The notes: generated by a model from the sequence alone, not told the origin. DNA of 64,000 nt from Spartobacteria bacterium (GCA_003169975.1 PNAA01000054.1:58555-122554); one strand, 5' to 3'; positions 1 to 7,430 are shown, counted from the first letter of the stretch. Numbers and translations: made by a program.

Positions 1-822
1 CGCTGGGTAAAGTTTTTCGCGCTCTGCTGGTTTATTCAGGCCCAGGGAGATGACATTCTGTTCCCTTTCATCGACGAGACGGTGAATCACAATCTGAGTT
101 ATGTCGGCTCGCCTCCCGCCGATCGGGTGTGGCCCGGTCCCGCTGATTTCATCGCGCCGACTACTCCCGTTCTGAGCGGCGCCTACATGGCCGACGTCGC
201 GAGACTGCGCGAAGCGCTGCTCGCGACCGGGCTTCGCACGAGAGAAGAGGCCGAGTCCGCTCTGGATGCCGGACAACATCTCACCATTGCGCAGAACCTG
301 GCCGAGCACCTCCGGAAATGGCACTGGATGCGCGACCGCGACCTGCTCTTCGAACCGTGGGATACACGCGGCCGTGTAATCGAGACGGCGCTCAAAACCG
401 ATCCGCATACGGTTATGCCTTACGAACTCAATCTGCAGCGCAATATCCTCGCGCTGAGCTTCCATTTCGATTTAAGCCACAGCAGCGGCCGCGCGCTTGG
501 GCTGAATCACGCAGCACGTTTCCTCCACGACCTGAATGTCGAAAGGGAGAATCACCACGTCCTCTGGCTTAAGTATTCGTATCCGCTGCGACAGCTTGCG
601 GTCGAGATCGAGCGGCGCTTGATCGCATGCGGCAGCCTCGATAAGGGCGACGTCTTCTTCCTGCAAGCTCCGGAGCTCATTGAAGCGGCGAGGAACCTCC
701 CGGCTCCGTTGACACCGGATCTCGTGTCGAAGGTGAAAAACCGGCGGAGAGGCTACCTCATCGAAGCCCGGCTTGTCGGCTTGGATGCAGAGCCGGCGCT
801 ACCTGAGGATGATTACTACTGA
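1..822 (+). CDS. PEP-utilising-enzyme-like helical domain protein (5' end outside window)
   Basis: The reading frame is open from the first base, so this is the C-terminal 273 residues of a longer protein. The stretch RDRDLLFEPWDT and the end (KYSYPLRQLAVEIERRL, then GDVFFLQAPELIEAA) resemble the alpha-helical region that precedes the phosphohistidine swivel domain in PEP synthase and rifampin-phosphotransferase-like enzymes. The protein stops just where that swivel domain would begin. A separate swivel-domain gene lies at 2328-2675 on the other strand, and a second helical-domain protein at 2672-3802. An ATP-grasp domain may lie upstream, outside the window. The stop codon overlaps the next start by one base, so the two are probably co-translated. 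The family is inferred from sequence style; the substrate is unknown. Confidence 0.6.
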   Translation, partial: RWVKFFALCWFIQAQGDDILFPFIDETVNHNLSYVGSPPADRVWPGPADFIAPTTPVLSGAYMADVARLREALLATGLRTREEAESALDAGQHLTIAQNLAEHLRKWHWMRDRDLLFEPWDTRGRVIETALKTDPHTVMPYELNLQRNILALSFHFDLSHSSGRALGLNHAARFLHDLNVERENHHVLWLKYSYPLRQLAVEIERRLIACGSLDKGDVFFLQAPELIEAARNLPAPLTPDLVSKVKNRRRGYLIEARLVGLDAEPALPEDDYY

Positions 823-1436
823 TGCCATCACAATCCAAGTTCCTGGTTATTGAAGGTTGTAACGGCGTCGGCAAAAGTACGATCGCGGAATACCTGTGCG
901 CCCGCGCCGGCGCTTCAACGTTTCACTACCCGCCCGAGTTCGTGAGCTTTCGCCGCGACGTGCATCTGGATGAGCTGGCGCCGCTTCCCCGGCTTGTCTA
1001 CTATCTGGCGGCAACATTGCATCTGTCGGACCTCGTGCGCGCTCAACTCACACAGAGTCATGTCGTCTGCGATCGTTATCTGGCAAGTCCCCTTTCGCTG
1101 ATGATCGGCGACTCGGCGATTGAAGAGACGGAGGCTCGCCAACTGACGGAACCGTTTGGATCGTACCTGTGCATGCCCGATCTGATTCTCCTGCTGACTG
1201 CGGAGCACGCCGCGGCCAGTGCAAGGATTTGCAACCGTTCGCTCAAGTCAGGCACACTCACGCCGGTCGCGCGAAGAATGCTCGAATCGGAAGAGTTTTT
1301 TCAGAAGAGGGAAAATGCTTTTCGCCAGTTGGCGATGAGACTGGGCCCCGTCGTGGAACTGGATACGACGAACCTCTCGCCCGAAGAGATGTGCAACTCC
1401 GCGTGGTCGCTGTTAGCGCCCAAACTTAACTGGTAG
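822..1436 (+). CDS. Thymidylate-kinase-like P-loop kinase
   Basis: A 204-residue protein with a clear N-terminal P-loop (EGCNGVGKST, about residues 11-20) and the DR-Y motif of the dTMP kinase family (VVCDRYLASPLS, about residues 83-94), followed by a DLILLLTA strand. Length fits the family (about 200-215 residues). It starts on an ATG that overlaps the stop of the preceding PEP-enzyme-like gene, so it belongs to that operon rather than to DNA synthesis genes. A specialised nucleotide or small-molecule kinase is therefore as likely as a housekeeping Tmk. A degraded relative of the same kinase lies at 6424-6608. It converges on the SGNH hydrolase with a 37-base gap. Confidence 0.75.
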   Translation: MPSQSKFLVIEGCNGVGKSTIAEYLCARAGASTFHYPPEFVSFRRDVHLDELAPLPRLVYYLAATLHLSDLVRAQLTQSHVVCDRYLASPLSLMIGDSAIEETEARQLTEPFGSYLCMPDLILLLTAEHAAASARICNRSLKSGTLTPVARRMLESEEFFQKRENAFRQLAMRLGPVVELDTTNLSPEEMCNSAWSLLAPKLNW

Positions 1437-1473
1437 CGGCAGGCTGCCCAAAGCTGCGTAGGAGCGAAAGACG

Positions 1474-2331
1474 CTAGCGCGACCGGGAAAAGAACCAGGG
1501 CCGCGCAGAGGGATCACTTTCGAAAAACTCAAACAGCTTAGTTCCGACTTTCAACGCGCCCTGCGCGGAGGGGTGGACGCCGTCCGACTCAAAGTCGCTG
1601 CATTCCCAGAGAAGGCCGTCGCTGCGAGGCCTCAAGCCATCGGCCCATAGGTAAGGACCCCATGAAACCCAGGGTACCGACCTGTCGGGACTCGGATTGT
1701 TGATGCGCTCCTCGATCAACCACTTGACCGCGAATGCGGATTCGTACGCGATGGGTTCCGGACTCAAGTCCGATTCCGAATACCCGCCATAGGTCCGGCT
1801 GGAGACGTATACAAGTTTCAGCTGCGGAAACTTCGTAATGAGAATTCCCACGATCGAGCGCAACGTCCGCTGCAGAAGTCGCGCATTTTCCGGAAAACGG
1901 CGAGGCTCACGGGCGAGGGCAGTCTTGAGCCATACGACCTGAACCTGTGCAGTGGATACCTCGCAGCGTTGAAGCTGGCGGTCCACGTTTATCCAATAGT
2001 CGCCGAATGGGACGGCAATCTGCGTTGCGGCCGCTCCATCCCGAGCAACATCGATCATCGATAGGCTGGGGTTTGTGCGCGCGTCAGCGTTAACCAACCG
2101 GATGAACTGCGAAAACTCGCGAGACGCGTTGGACATGCCGATGGAGATCATGACGATTTTTCCAGAAATCGACGGTTTGCCTTCTCTGTCCACCGGTTGC
2201 ACTGCCGCGCCCAGCGCCACTCCGGCCTCCTCGTAAGCGGAGGGGGATGAGTTTTTTCCATTCGGATAGAGACCGCCCGCAAAGCCGAGATATTGGGCTG
2301 ATCCAAGATCGGTGAGAGGAGTACCGATCAA
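1474..2331 (-). CDS. SGNH-type hydrolase family protein without signal peptide
   Basis: A 285-residue protein of a SGNH/GDSL-like family. Visible marks are LTDLGSAQYLGFAGGLYPNG at the N terminus, the nucleophile-type strand VMISIGMSNAS (about residues 60-70), SSRTYGGYSES, WGPYLWADG and the C-terminal Asp-x-x-His block SDGVHPSAQG. Relatives that I recognise by this pattern are normally exported, but here the protein begins directly at the mature-domain start with no leader. Translation appears to start on TTG at 2331, which overlaps the TGA stop of the swivel-domain gene, so expression is probably coupled. It is the last gene of the halogenase operon. The substrate is unknown; an esterase or deacetylase acting on the pathway product is one possibility. 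Confidence 0.65.
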   Translation of the reverse strand: MIGTPLTDLGSAQYLGFAGGLYPNGKNSSPSAYEEAGVALGAAVQPVDREGKPSISGKIVMISIGMSNASREFSQFIRLVNADARTNPSLSMIDVARDGAAATQIAVPFGDYWINVDRQLQRCEVSTAQVQVVWLKTALAREPRRFPENARLLQRTLRSIVGILITKFPQLKLVYVSSRTYGGYSESDLSPEPIAYESAFAVKWLIEERINNPSPDRSVPWVSWGPYLWADGLRPRSDGLLWECSDFESDGVHPSAQGALKVGTKLFEFFESDPSARPWFFSRSR

Positions 2332-2675
2332 TCGATATGCCTCTCGATCACCTTGCCGGTGTAACCGTCCACCTCCAACAAATCACCGTCTTGAAAGAGA
2401 CTGCGGGCGTCTCGAATGCCCACCGCCGCAGGTATGCCGAACTCGCGAGCGAGCGTGGTTGCGTGCTGAAGAATCGCGCCTTCCTCGACGACGAGTCCGG
2501 CGACCCGCGGGAGCAACGGCGCAAGATGTGGATGGAGGATGCGGACAACAAGAATAGAACCTGCCGGAACGGCCATAATGTCTTCGGCATTGCGTATAAC
2601 GTACGCCTTCCCGCTGGCGCGTCCCGGCGAAGCGCCCAAGCCCGAGTAGACTGTCGTTGAGGTTTCCGCGCTCAT
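2328..2675 (-). CDS. Stand-alone PEP-utilising-enzyme phosphohistidine swivel domain
   Basis: A 115-residue protein equal to just the mobile (swivelling) domain of PEP synthase or pyruvate phosphate dikinase. The phosphohistidine loop is present (EGAILQHATTLAREFGIPAAVG, with His at about residue 78), preceded by SGLGASPGRASGKAYV and GSILVVRILHPHLAPLL, the usual domain entry. In known enzymes this His shuttles phosphate between an ATP-binding and a PEP-binding domain. Here it is encoded alone, with ATGA overlaps to the helical-domain gene upstream and a TTGA overlap to the hydrolase downstream. The start MSAET is chosen because it overlaps the previous stop; a longer in-frame extension lies entirely inside the neighbouring gene. 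A carrier-like phosphoryl relay is inferred. Confidence 0.8.
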   Translation of the reverse strand: MSAETSTTVYSGLGASPGRASGKAYVIRNAEDIMAVPAGSILVVRILHPHLAPLLPRVAGLVVEEGAILQHATTLAREFGIPAAVGIRDARSLFQDGDLLEVDGYTGKVIERHID

Positions 2676-3802
2676 GAACTCCCCAGTATCGTCGCAAGCC
2701 GGCTCGAATCGACGCCGTGCACTGACAAGTACTCGGTGTTTTCCATGTAACGATGACGGCGCGTGTGAATCACCGCTGGATCGGCGATTCCCGCAGCCAA
2801 TTCGCGAATGTCGAGGAATAACAGATCCGCCAATTGGAACGCGGGGATTTTCTGGCGATATCCCGCCGCCAGTTGCTGCAGGAGCGGGATCATGCCGAGA
2901 TAAAACGCGCGGCGCACATACCAGGTCTCCCGTTCCATAAAATCCAGCCAAAACCCAAGGACACGCCTGAGGACAGCGATTTTCGCTGGCACATCGATAG
3001 TGGACCGAGCGACTGCGGGTCTTTTGGCGAAAGACAAACGCCGGCGCACTTGTTCTGCATCGACCTCACTGAAGGCCGAGTGGAGCAACCGGACGACATA
3101 ATTCGGATCTTCATACCCGGGAGCGTCCCATGCCAGCGGACCGAAACCTGTTTGACGATTGCAGAACTCGCTAACGAGCTGAAAGACTTCCGCCGGCACG
3201 CCGGGCCATTCGCGTTGCAGTCGTTGCGGGGTGTAGTTGAGAACGCAGCAAGCCTCATACAACGCGAACGTATTTCGCATGAGTTCGGCGCCGGCACTCG
3301 TCTCGGGAAAAGGCGGCGGCTCAACATCTCCCGCATCCGCGAGAGCTCGCAAGAGAACATCCGGAACAAATTTGCTCAAGATTCCATAGGCCAACACAAG
3401 GGCCATTCTATTCGCGAGATCTTCGGACAATTTCCTGGCCGCGCCGTCAAGCGAAGTGGCTGCACGCGCGGCATTCTCGCTCGCATCAACCAAGGCATCG
3501 CAGGCGGCGGCGTGCGTCGTGTGCATGAATTCGAGAGTTTCCGGCGTGAACCACGAGCGTAAGGCTTTAGTCAGCACGGCGACCTGCGATCGATCCAAAA
3601 AGAGGTCGCCGTTTTCATCCAGCCGCGCTGGAAAATCCGGCTCGGACGTTAGACCGGGCAAACCAATCGTCGTCGCGGCCCGGGCTACCTGACGGAAGAG
3701 CGAGCGCTGCAACGGCAAGCCGACGATATGCCGGCGATATGGCTGCGCGGATCTTGCGGCCGCCTGCGCCATGTTGCCGACTTGCTTGACTTCATCAAGC
3801 AT
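2672..3802 (-). CDS. PEP-utilising-enzyme central helical domain protein
   Basis: A 376-residue, mainly helical protein. The segments GFGPLAWDAPGYEDPNYVVRLL (about residues 217-238), FWLDFMERETWYVRRAFY and ADLLFLDIRELAAGI match the region that in PEP synthase-like enzymes links the ATP-grasp domain to the swivel domain. The swivel domain itself is the next gene, joined by an ATGA overlap, so a normally fused enzyme appears to be split. No ATP-grasp domain is seen upstream in this operon; the two small beta proteins stand there instead, and the first of them overlaps this start by 8 bases. It is distantly like the protein ending at 822. Its role in the halogenase operon is unknown. Confidence 0.65.
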   Translation of the reverse strand: MLDEVKQVGNMAQAAARSAQPYRRHIVGLPLQRSLFRQVARAATTIGLPGLTSEPDFPARLDENGDLFLDRSQVAVLTKALRSWFTPETLEFMHTTHAAACDALVDASENAARAATSLDGAARKLSEDLANRMALVLAYGILSKFVPDVLLRALADAGDVEPPPFPETSAGAELMRNTFALYEACCVLNYTPQRLQREWPGVPAEVFQLVSEFCNRQTGFGPLAWDAPGYEDPNYVVRLLHSAFSEVDAEQVRRRLSFAKRPAVARSTIDVPAKIAVLRRVLGFWLDFMERETWYVRRAFYLGMIPLLQQLAAGYRQKIPAFQLADLLFLDIRELAAGIADPAVIHTRRHRYMENTEYLSVHGVDSSRLATILGSS

Positions 3803-4259
3803 CGCCGAGTTCTTTCGCGGTCAGCCGCGGGAAAGCGCCACGGAGGGCGGCGCGTCGCCCTTCCGGTCCCAGGGCTGACATTCCAAGGCGCTCCGCGTCC
3901 TGCGGGTCATAAGCAACGAGATGAATGGAAATCGGCTCAATGACCGCTCCGGGAAATTTCAAGATCAGCGTCACGGTCTCCGCGCCGGCGGCAAGCATCT
4001 CGTCGGGAACGCCAAACTGGTAAACGCCAGGCAACAATTTGTTGTCGATTTCAACAAAGCTTCCGGCTCGATGCTCGCCCAGCTTCCCTTCGACCAGAGG
4101 TATCCGCCGCACTTGAGCTTCTCCTTCGCGAATGTAGGCGGCGCTGGAGTCCGGAGTCCGCGAGCTCAAACCCGTCTTGCCTGAACGCATGTCAGTCGCG
4201 TCGAGGGCATAGACGAGCAGTATCTTCGATGTGGTTCCTTTCTTCAGTGCGTAGGACAT
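3795..4259 (-). CDS. Small beta-rich protein with phage-structural-type domain, copy 2
   Basis: A 154-residue soluble protein, paralogous along most of its length to the gene just upstream (4266-4790). Shared blocks are SGKTGLS, AAYIREGE, RRIPL-EGKLGEH-AGSF-EID, LLPGVYQFGVPDEM and HLVAYDPQDAERLG. A domain of this layout (a SGKTGL-type start, a GxxEI strand, PGxYQ, ending in a VAYDPxD strand) is familiar from phage tail or neck-associated proteins; that link is from memory of the family pattern. There are no signal peptide, membrane segments or catalytic motifs. It lies 6 bases downstream of its paralogue, without a clear ribosome site, and overlaps the following gene by 8 bases. Function unknown; a scaffold or binding role is conjecture. 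Confidence 0.6.
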   Translation of the reverse strand: MSYALKKGTTSKILLVYALDATDMRSGKTGLSSRTPDSSAAYIREGEAQVRRIPLVEGKLGEHRAGSFVEIDNKLLPGVYQFGVPDEMLAAGAETVTLILKFPGAVIEPISIHLVAYDPQDAERLGMSALGPEGRRAALRGAFPRLTAKELGDA

Positions 4260-4265
4260 AAATTT

Positions 4266-4790
4266 TTACGATTCTTTCTTCACCTTCATCCTTGCGGCTA
4301 GCTCCTTCTCGGCTTGCTCGCCCAACGCCAGTTCCATTTCCGTAAACCGAGGTAATGCCTGCCGCAGGAATTCATGCCGCTTGTGACCGGCCAAGCTCCA
4401 CACACCGATACGCTCCGAGTCTTGGGGGTCGTATGCGACGAGATTAATTTCGACCGGCTTGATCACCGTCTCGGGAAAACGAATCAACAGAACAGCGCGC
4501 GCAGAACCTTCGGCAACCATTTCATCCGGCGCGCCGAATTGATACAACCCAGGCAGCAACTCGGGATCGACTTCAGCCAAGGCGCCCGATCCCCATTCGC
4601 CGACACGACCTTGTCCGATCGGGACTCGGCGGGCCGCGGAGTCCCCCTCTCGAATGTAGGCCGCACTGGCGGCGGAAAGATTCTTGGCGAGCCCCGTCTT
4701 GCCGGACGCGCTCTCTGCCGACGTGGCATAAACAAGGAGCAGCTTGGACTTTGTTCCAGCTTTCATCGTGTAAGTGTGCTGTACCGGCAT
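4266..4790 (-). CDS. Small beta-rich protein with phage-structural-type domain, copy 1
   Basis: A 174-residue protein, the first of a tandem pair. Key blocks are KLLLVYATSAES, SGKTGLAKN, AAYIREGDSAARRVP, VGEWGSGALAEVDPELLPGLYQFGAPDEM and EINLVAYDPQDSERIG. A Glu/Lys-rich helical tail (EQAEKELAARMKVKKES) is absent from copy 2. The start MPVQHTYT is chosen because an AGGAGGAGCG ribosome site sits just upstream; a longer reading frame runs back into the carrier-protein gene. Divergence between the copies is substantial, so the duplication is old. Placement directly behind the carrier protein suggests a role with the halogenase and carrier, but none is known to me. Confidence 0.6.
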   Translation of the reverse strand: MPVQHTYTMKAGTKSKLLLVYATSAESASGKTGLAKNLSAASAAYIREGDSAARRVPIGQGRVGEWGSGALAEVDPELLPGLYQFGAPDEMVAEGSARAVLLIRFPETVIKPVEINLVAYDPQDSERIGVWSLAGHKRHEFLRQALPRFTEMELALGEQAEKELAARMKVKKES

Positions 4791-4800
4791 GACGCTCCTC

Positions 4801-5064
4801 CTAAGAATGTAACTCCGAATGTTTGGTCTCGATAAACTCAATCAACGCTCGTAGCGTTTGAAAATTTTCCGGCATGAGGTCGGTATCCTCGATCTTGATA
4901 CCGAAGTGTGATTCGACGAAAACGATTAACGGCCACATGTTCAGCGAGTCAATGGGTCCGCCTTCGGAGTCGAGCAGGGGTTGGTCAAGTGTCGGCAATG
5001 GCTCCCCATTCTTCGCAAGGATTTCTTTGCTGAGATAGTCAGTCAATACTTCAGGCACATTCAT
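4801..5064 (-). CDS. Stand-alone acyl/peptidyl carrier protein (PltL-like)
   Basis: An 87-residue carrier protein. The phosphopantetheine attachment motif reads GGPIDSLNMWPLIVFVE, with the Ser at about residue 39, followed by the usual helix II and FGIKIEDTDLMPENFQTL. The pattern resembles PltL and other discrete carriers that hold a prolyl or pyrrolyl group for halogenation. It overlaps the halogenase stop by four bases (ATGA), a strong sign that the two work as a pair, with the halogenase acting on a carrier-bound substrate. It is not a fatty-acid AcpP, since no fab genes are nearby. The adenylation enzyme at 13061-14656 is the best candidate to load it. Confidence 0.85.
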   Translation of the reverse strand: MNVPEVLTDYLSKEILAKNGEPLPTLDQPLLDSEGGPIDSLNMWPLIVFVESHFGIKIEDTDLMPENFQTLRALIEFIETKHSELHS

Positions 5065-6305
5065 GAGCCACTTCTCTTCTTTCGACCCTGCTCATTAATG
5101 GACCGCATCGCCAGAAGACCGGGTAAAGGAGTTTCTTTGTACACCCTGCCGGCGAACATATGGATGATGTCTTCCGGATATCGATGGTGCGCGAGCATGG
5201 AAAATGCATAGGGATGTTCCCAAAATGCATCGATAAGTTCCTGAACGTTGTCCTGACCACGATCACAAAGTCGCTGGTAGTCCGCAAATGGATTCGGCTG
5301 CTCTCTCTTTGAGTCAGCGAAAAATGATGCGATAGAAGAGGCGGCATACTCGGCTTCTTTCATCGCGAAAAAGACTCCAAACGAAAAGACCGGATCAATG
5401 AAACGATGGGAATCGCCCACGCAGAGAAACCCCTTTCCGGTGAAATTCGAGATACGGTACGAGTAGTTAGAAATACCGCGCACCTCCTCGACAAGTTCAA
5501 TTTGCGGAAGACGACGCGCCAGTTCCGGGTTCAGCTGGTGAAGCTCGCGCAACAGGAACTGATGTTTGCTCTCATTTTTCGCGCGGTAGTAATCGGCGGG
5601 CACCACGACGCCAACGCTGACAACTTGGTCGTCTAGCGGAATGAACCAGGCCCAATGATGTTTTTCGCGATAAAAGATCAGTGTGTTCCCGTTCGCTGCA
5701 CCAGGGTCGCGGATAGCTCCGGCGACCTGCGAGAAAACCGCAACTTGCCGATCGTAATTGCCGCGAACTTTTTCGCCAATCACTCCGGCATTGGAAAGGA
5801 AAGTAACCTGCCCTGAAGCATCGACCAATACTTCCGATGCGATCTCCTCGACCGTGCCGCCGTTTGTGCGGACACGCACTCCGCGAACCGCGTCGCCGTT
5901 CAAGAGCGGCGCGACGACCTCTGCTTGCATCACCGAGACGCCGCGCGCCGCGGCCCCGGTGAAAAGCATGTGGTCAAAATCACTCCGCCGCACCGACCAT
6001 GTATGCGTATCGAAAAGGCCTGACTCCGGATGCCATCCTTTGACGGGAACCCAGAAGGCATTTTTTCCCCGCGGCCCATAGACCGTGACGCCGTACTTCA
6101 CCGGATGCCGGCGCACAGTCATTTCTTCCTCGAGCCCGAGAGCTCGCAGGCAATTACCGCACTCGCCTGTGAGGGATTCGCCGATATGGTAACGAGGCGA
6201 TTGTGCTTTCTCAATCAACGTTACGCGCAGGCCGGTTTGAGAGAGGAACATGGCGGTGGCGGTTCCGCCGGGACCGCCACCAATAATCGCGACATCGGTT
6301 TTCAT
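5061..6305 (-). CDS. Flavin-dependent halogenase (carrier-protein type), copy 1
   Basis: A 414-residue FAD-dependent halogenase-like protein. It has the N-terminal FAD fingerprint IGGGPGGTATA (about residues 8-18), the SPRYHIGESL segment typical of this group, the halogenase signature WAWFIP (about residues 213-218) and the second FAD-binding block GKGFLCVGDSHRFIDPVFSFGV. The family uses FADH2, O2 and chloride or bromide to make a halogenating species. The translational overlap with a carrier protein points to a tethered substrate, as for PltA. It is the first gene of the seven-gene operon, behind a near-consensus promoter, with a G-rich ribosome site. A paralogue lies at 11039-12358. A plain monooxygenase remains possible until activity is tested. 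Confidence 0.85.
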   Translation of the reverse strand: MKTDVAIIGGGPGGTATAMFLSQTGLRVTLIEKAQSPRYHIGESLTGECGNCLRALGLEEEMTVRRHPVKYGVTVYGPRGKNAFWVPVKGWHPESGLFDTHTWSVRRSDFDHMLFTGAAARGVSVMQAEVVAPLLNGDAVRGVRVRTNGGTVEEIASEVLVDASGQVTFLSNAGVIGEKVRGNYDRQVAVFSQVAGAIRDPGAANGNTLIFYREKHHWAWFIPLDDQVVSVGVVVPADYYRAKNESKHQFLLRELHQLNPELARRLPQIELVEEVRGISNYSYRISNFTGKGFLCVGDSHRFIDPVFSFGVFFAMKEAEYAASSIASFFADSKREQPNPFADYQRLCDRGQDNVQELIDAFWEHPYAFSMLAHHRYPEDIIHMFAGRVYKETPLPGLLAMRSINEQGRKKRSGS

Positions 6306-6339
6306 CCAACCCCCCTGCTAAGAACAACTCCCGGACGCG

Positions 6340-6368
6340 ATTAGACTCATCCGGGATGAGTTTGTCAA
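6340..6368 (-). promoter_or_regulatory. Sigma-70-type promoter with palindromic spacer, upstream of halogenase operon
   Basis: Read on the minus strand: TTGACA (6368-6363), a spacer of exactly 17 bases, then TCTAAT (6345-6340). The spacer is almost filled by a palindrome, ACTCATCC-G-GGATGAGT on the plus strand (6345-6361), perfect over 8-base arms around one central base. The predicted start is about 27 bases before the halogenase ATG. A protein bound there would cover both -35 and -10, so a repressor or spacer-type activator site is likely. No regulator gene is seen nearby. Confidence 0.65.
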
Positions 6369-6423
6369 CGAAAAACCTGAGAAGTGCGTGGTCCCTCCAT
6401 GCCTCGATTGTGTTGTTCGACAA

Positions 6424-6608
6424 CGATGCAAGTGTCGGATCTGGCGAGAGCACACCTGGCATCCAGACACGTAGTCTGCGATCGATATCTCGTCAGTCCA
6501 GTAGCACTCTTGACGAGTGATCCGTCTGTGACGGTTCAGGAAGTTGCAACGATGTCCAGGCGAGTCATGGCCACCGAGTGTTCCAAGGTCAAATCAGGGG
6601 AGCAGTAG
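6424..6608 (+). pseudogene. Remnant of thymidylate-kinase-like gene
   Basis: The translation MQVSDLARAHLASRHVVCDRY, then LVSPVALLTSDPSV and MSRRVMAT, lines up with residues about 66-115 of the kinase at 822-1436 (HLSDLVRAQLTQSHVVCDRYLASPLSLM). The P-loop region is missing upstream and the frame ends at a stop soon after, so only an internal fragment remains. It lies between the halogenase operon promoter and the MutL-like fragment. It is a second, decayed copy of the kinase, which suggests that a duplicated or older version of the cassette once sat here. Confidence 0.65.
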
Positions 6609-6641
6609 TACACCTCGCATGTTGCAGTGGCGTTGCGACGA

Positions 6642-7430
6642 TCAACGAATCGCAGACCAAGTAATTCCGTCGACCGAAATCCGATCGCAACGATCGATGA
6701 GGATGCGCGGGTTGCCTTGGCCGCGGACAAAGAGATCGACAACTCGGGACGCCATACTCACATTCAAGATTTGCGCTGCACCTCCGGTTAATATGATCTG
6801 CGCGGCCTTGCCCAGATCAACCGAAGGGAAGCCCGGGCGTACTGCCGTTTGCGAAACGATCAAGGGCAATGAATACAGGTAGACGACAGTAACCGTGGCG
6901 AAGGTTCGAATTCTCCTTCCCTTAGTGCTTGGTACATCATTCTCGGATGTCGTCGTGGAGATCCTGACAAGCAAATCGTAAAGCAGAGGATGGCCCCGCA
7001 GCTGCAGTAGAGTGCTGTTTCGTGAAGCTACTATTCCGAGATCTGTAAATACATAGCGGGCTACTGACGATCCAGTCGATGCTTTCTCTTCGCTGTCCTC
7101 GCGAATGATATCGGTCGTATAATGGAGATCGGTCGTGGCGCCGCCGATATCGAGCAAGATGCAGGGTCCGAGAACCTCAATCCTGGAGAAGTTGAAGACG
7201 ATGCGTTGAAAACCGCGGTTAACTACTTCGGGCGTAGGGCGAATCGTCTTCGACAGGCTCTTTCTGAGATCGCTTATTCCCTGTTTGTGAACCCGAGGTA
7301 GGCGCAGCATATAGCCTCGAACACGCTCGTTGATTTGCTTGGGAGTCCTTCGAATAACGCTACAATTTGACCCCGAACTGCCCGCTTCCGAGTATTCAGC
7401 CGCACTCTCAAAGCCGCATCGGCGGATCAT
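6642..7430 (-). CDS. MutL/GlmL-type ASKHA ATPase, N-terminally truncated
   Basis: A 262-residue protein with the phosphate-binding motif ILLDIGGATTD (about residues 91-101), a TP-x-VV helix before it and ILTGGAAQI near the C terminus. This is the pattern of the MutL/GlmL family (glutamate mutase-associated proteins of the actin-like ATPase fold). Full family members are about 450 residues with the DIGGATTD motif near the middle; here the first ATPase half is missing. The gene starts on an ATG overlapping the phosphodiesterase stop (ATGA), so it may still be translated, but the truncation, the visibly lower GC and the neighbouring pseudogene suggest decay. No B12-dependent mutase is in the window. 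Confidence 0.55.
   Translation of the reverse strand: MIRRCGFESAAEYSEAGSSGSNCSVIRRTPKQINERVRGYMLRLPRVHKQGISDLRKSLSKTIRPTPEVVNRGFQRIVFNFSRIEVLGPCILLDIGGATTDLHYTTDIIREDSEEKASTGSSVARYVFTDLGIVASRNSTLLQLRGHPLLYDLLVRISTTTSENDVPSTKGRRIRTFATVTVVYLYSLPLIVSQTAVRPGFPSVDLGKAAQIILTGGAAQILNVSMASRVVDLFVRGQGNPRILIDRCDRISVDGITWSAIR

Noticed and set aside
822..1436. Calling the kinase the housekeeping tmk
   Set aside because: The P-loop and DRY motifs fit, but operon position beside a PEP-enzyme-like gene and a decayed second copy argue for a specialised role.
5061..6305. Reading the halogenase as geranylgeranyl reductase or a plain monooxygenase
   Set aside because: The WAWFIP signature, SPRYHIGESL block and coupled carrier protein favour a carrier-type halogenase.
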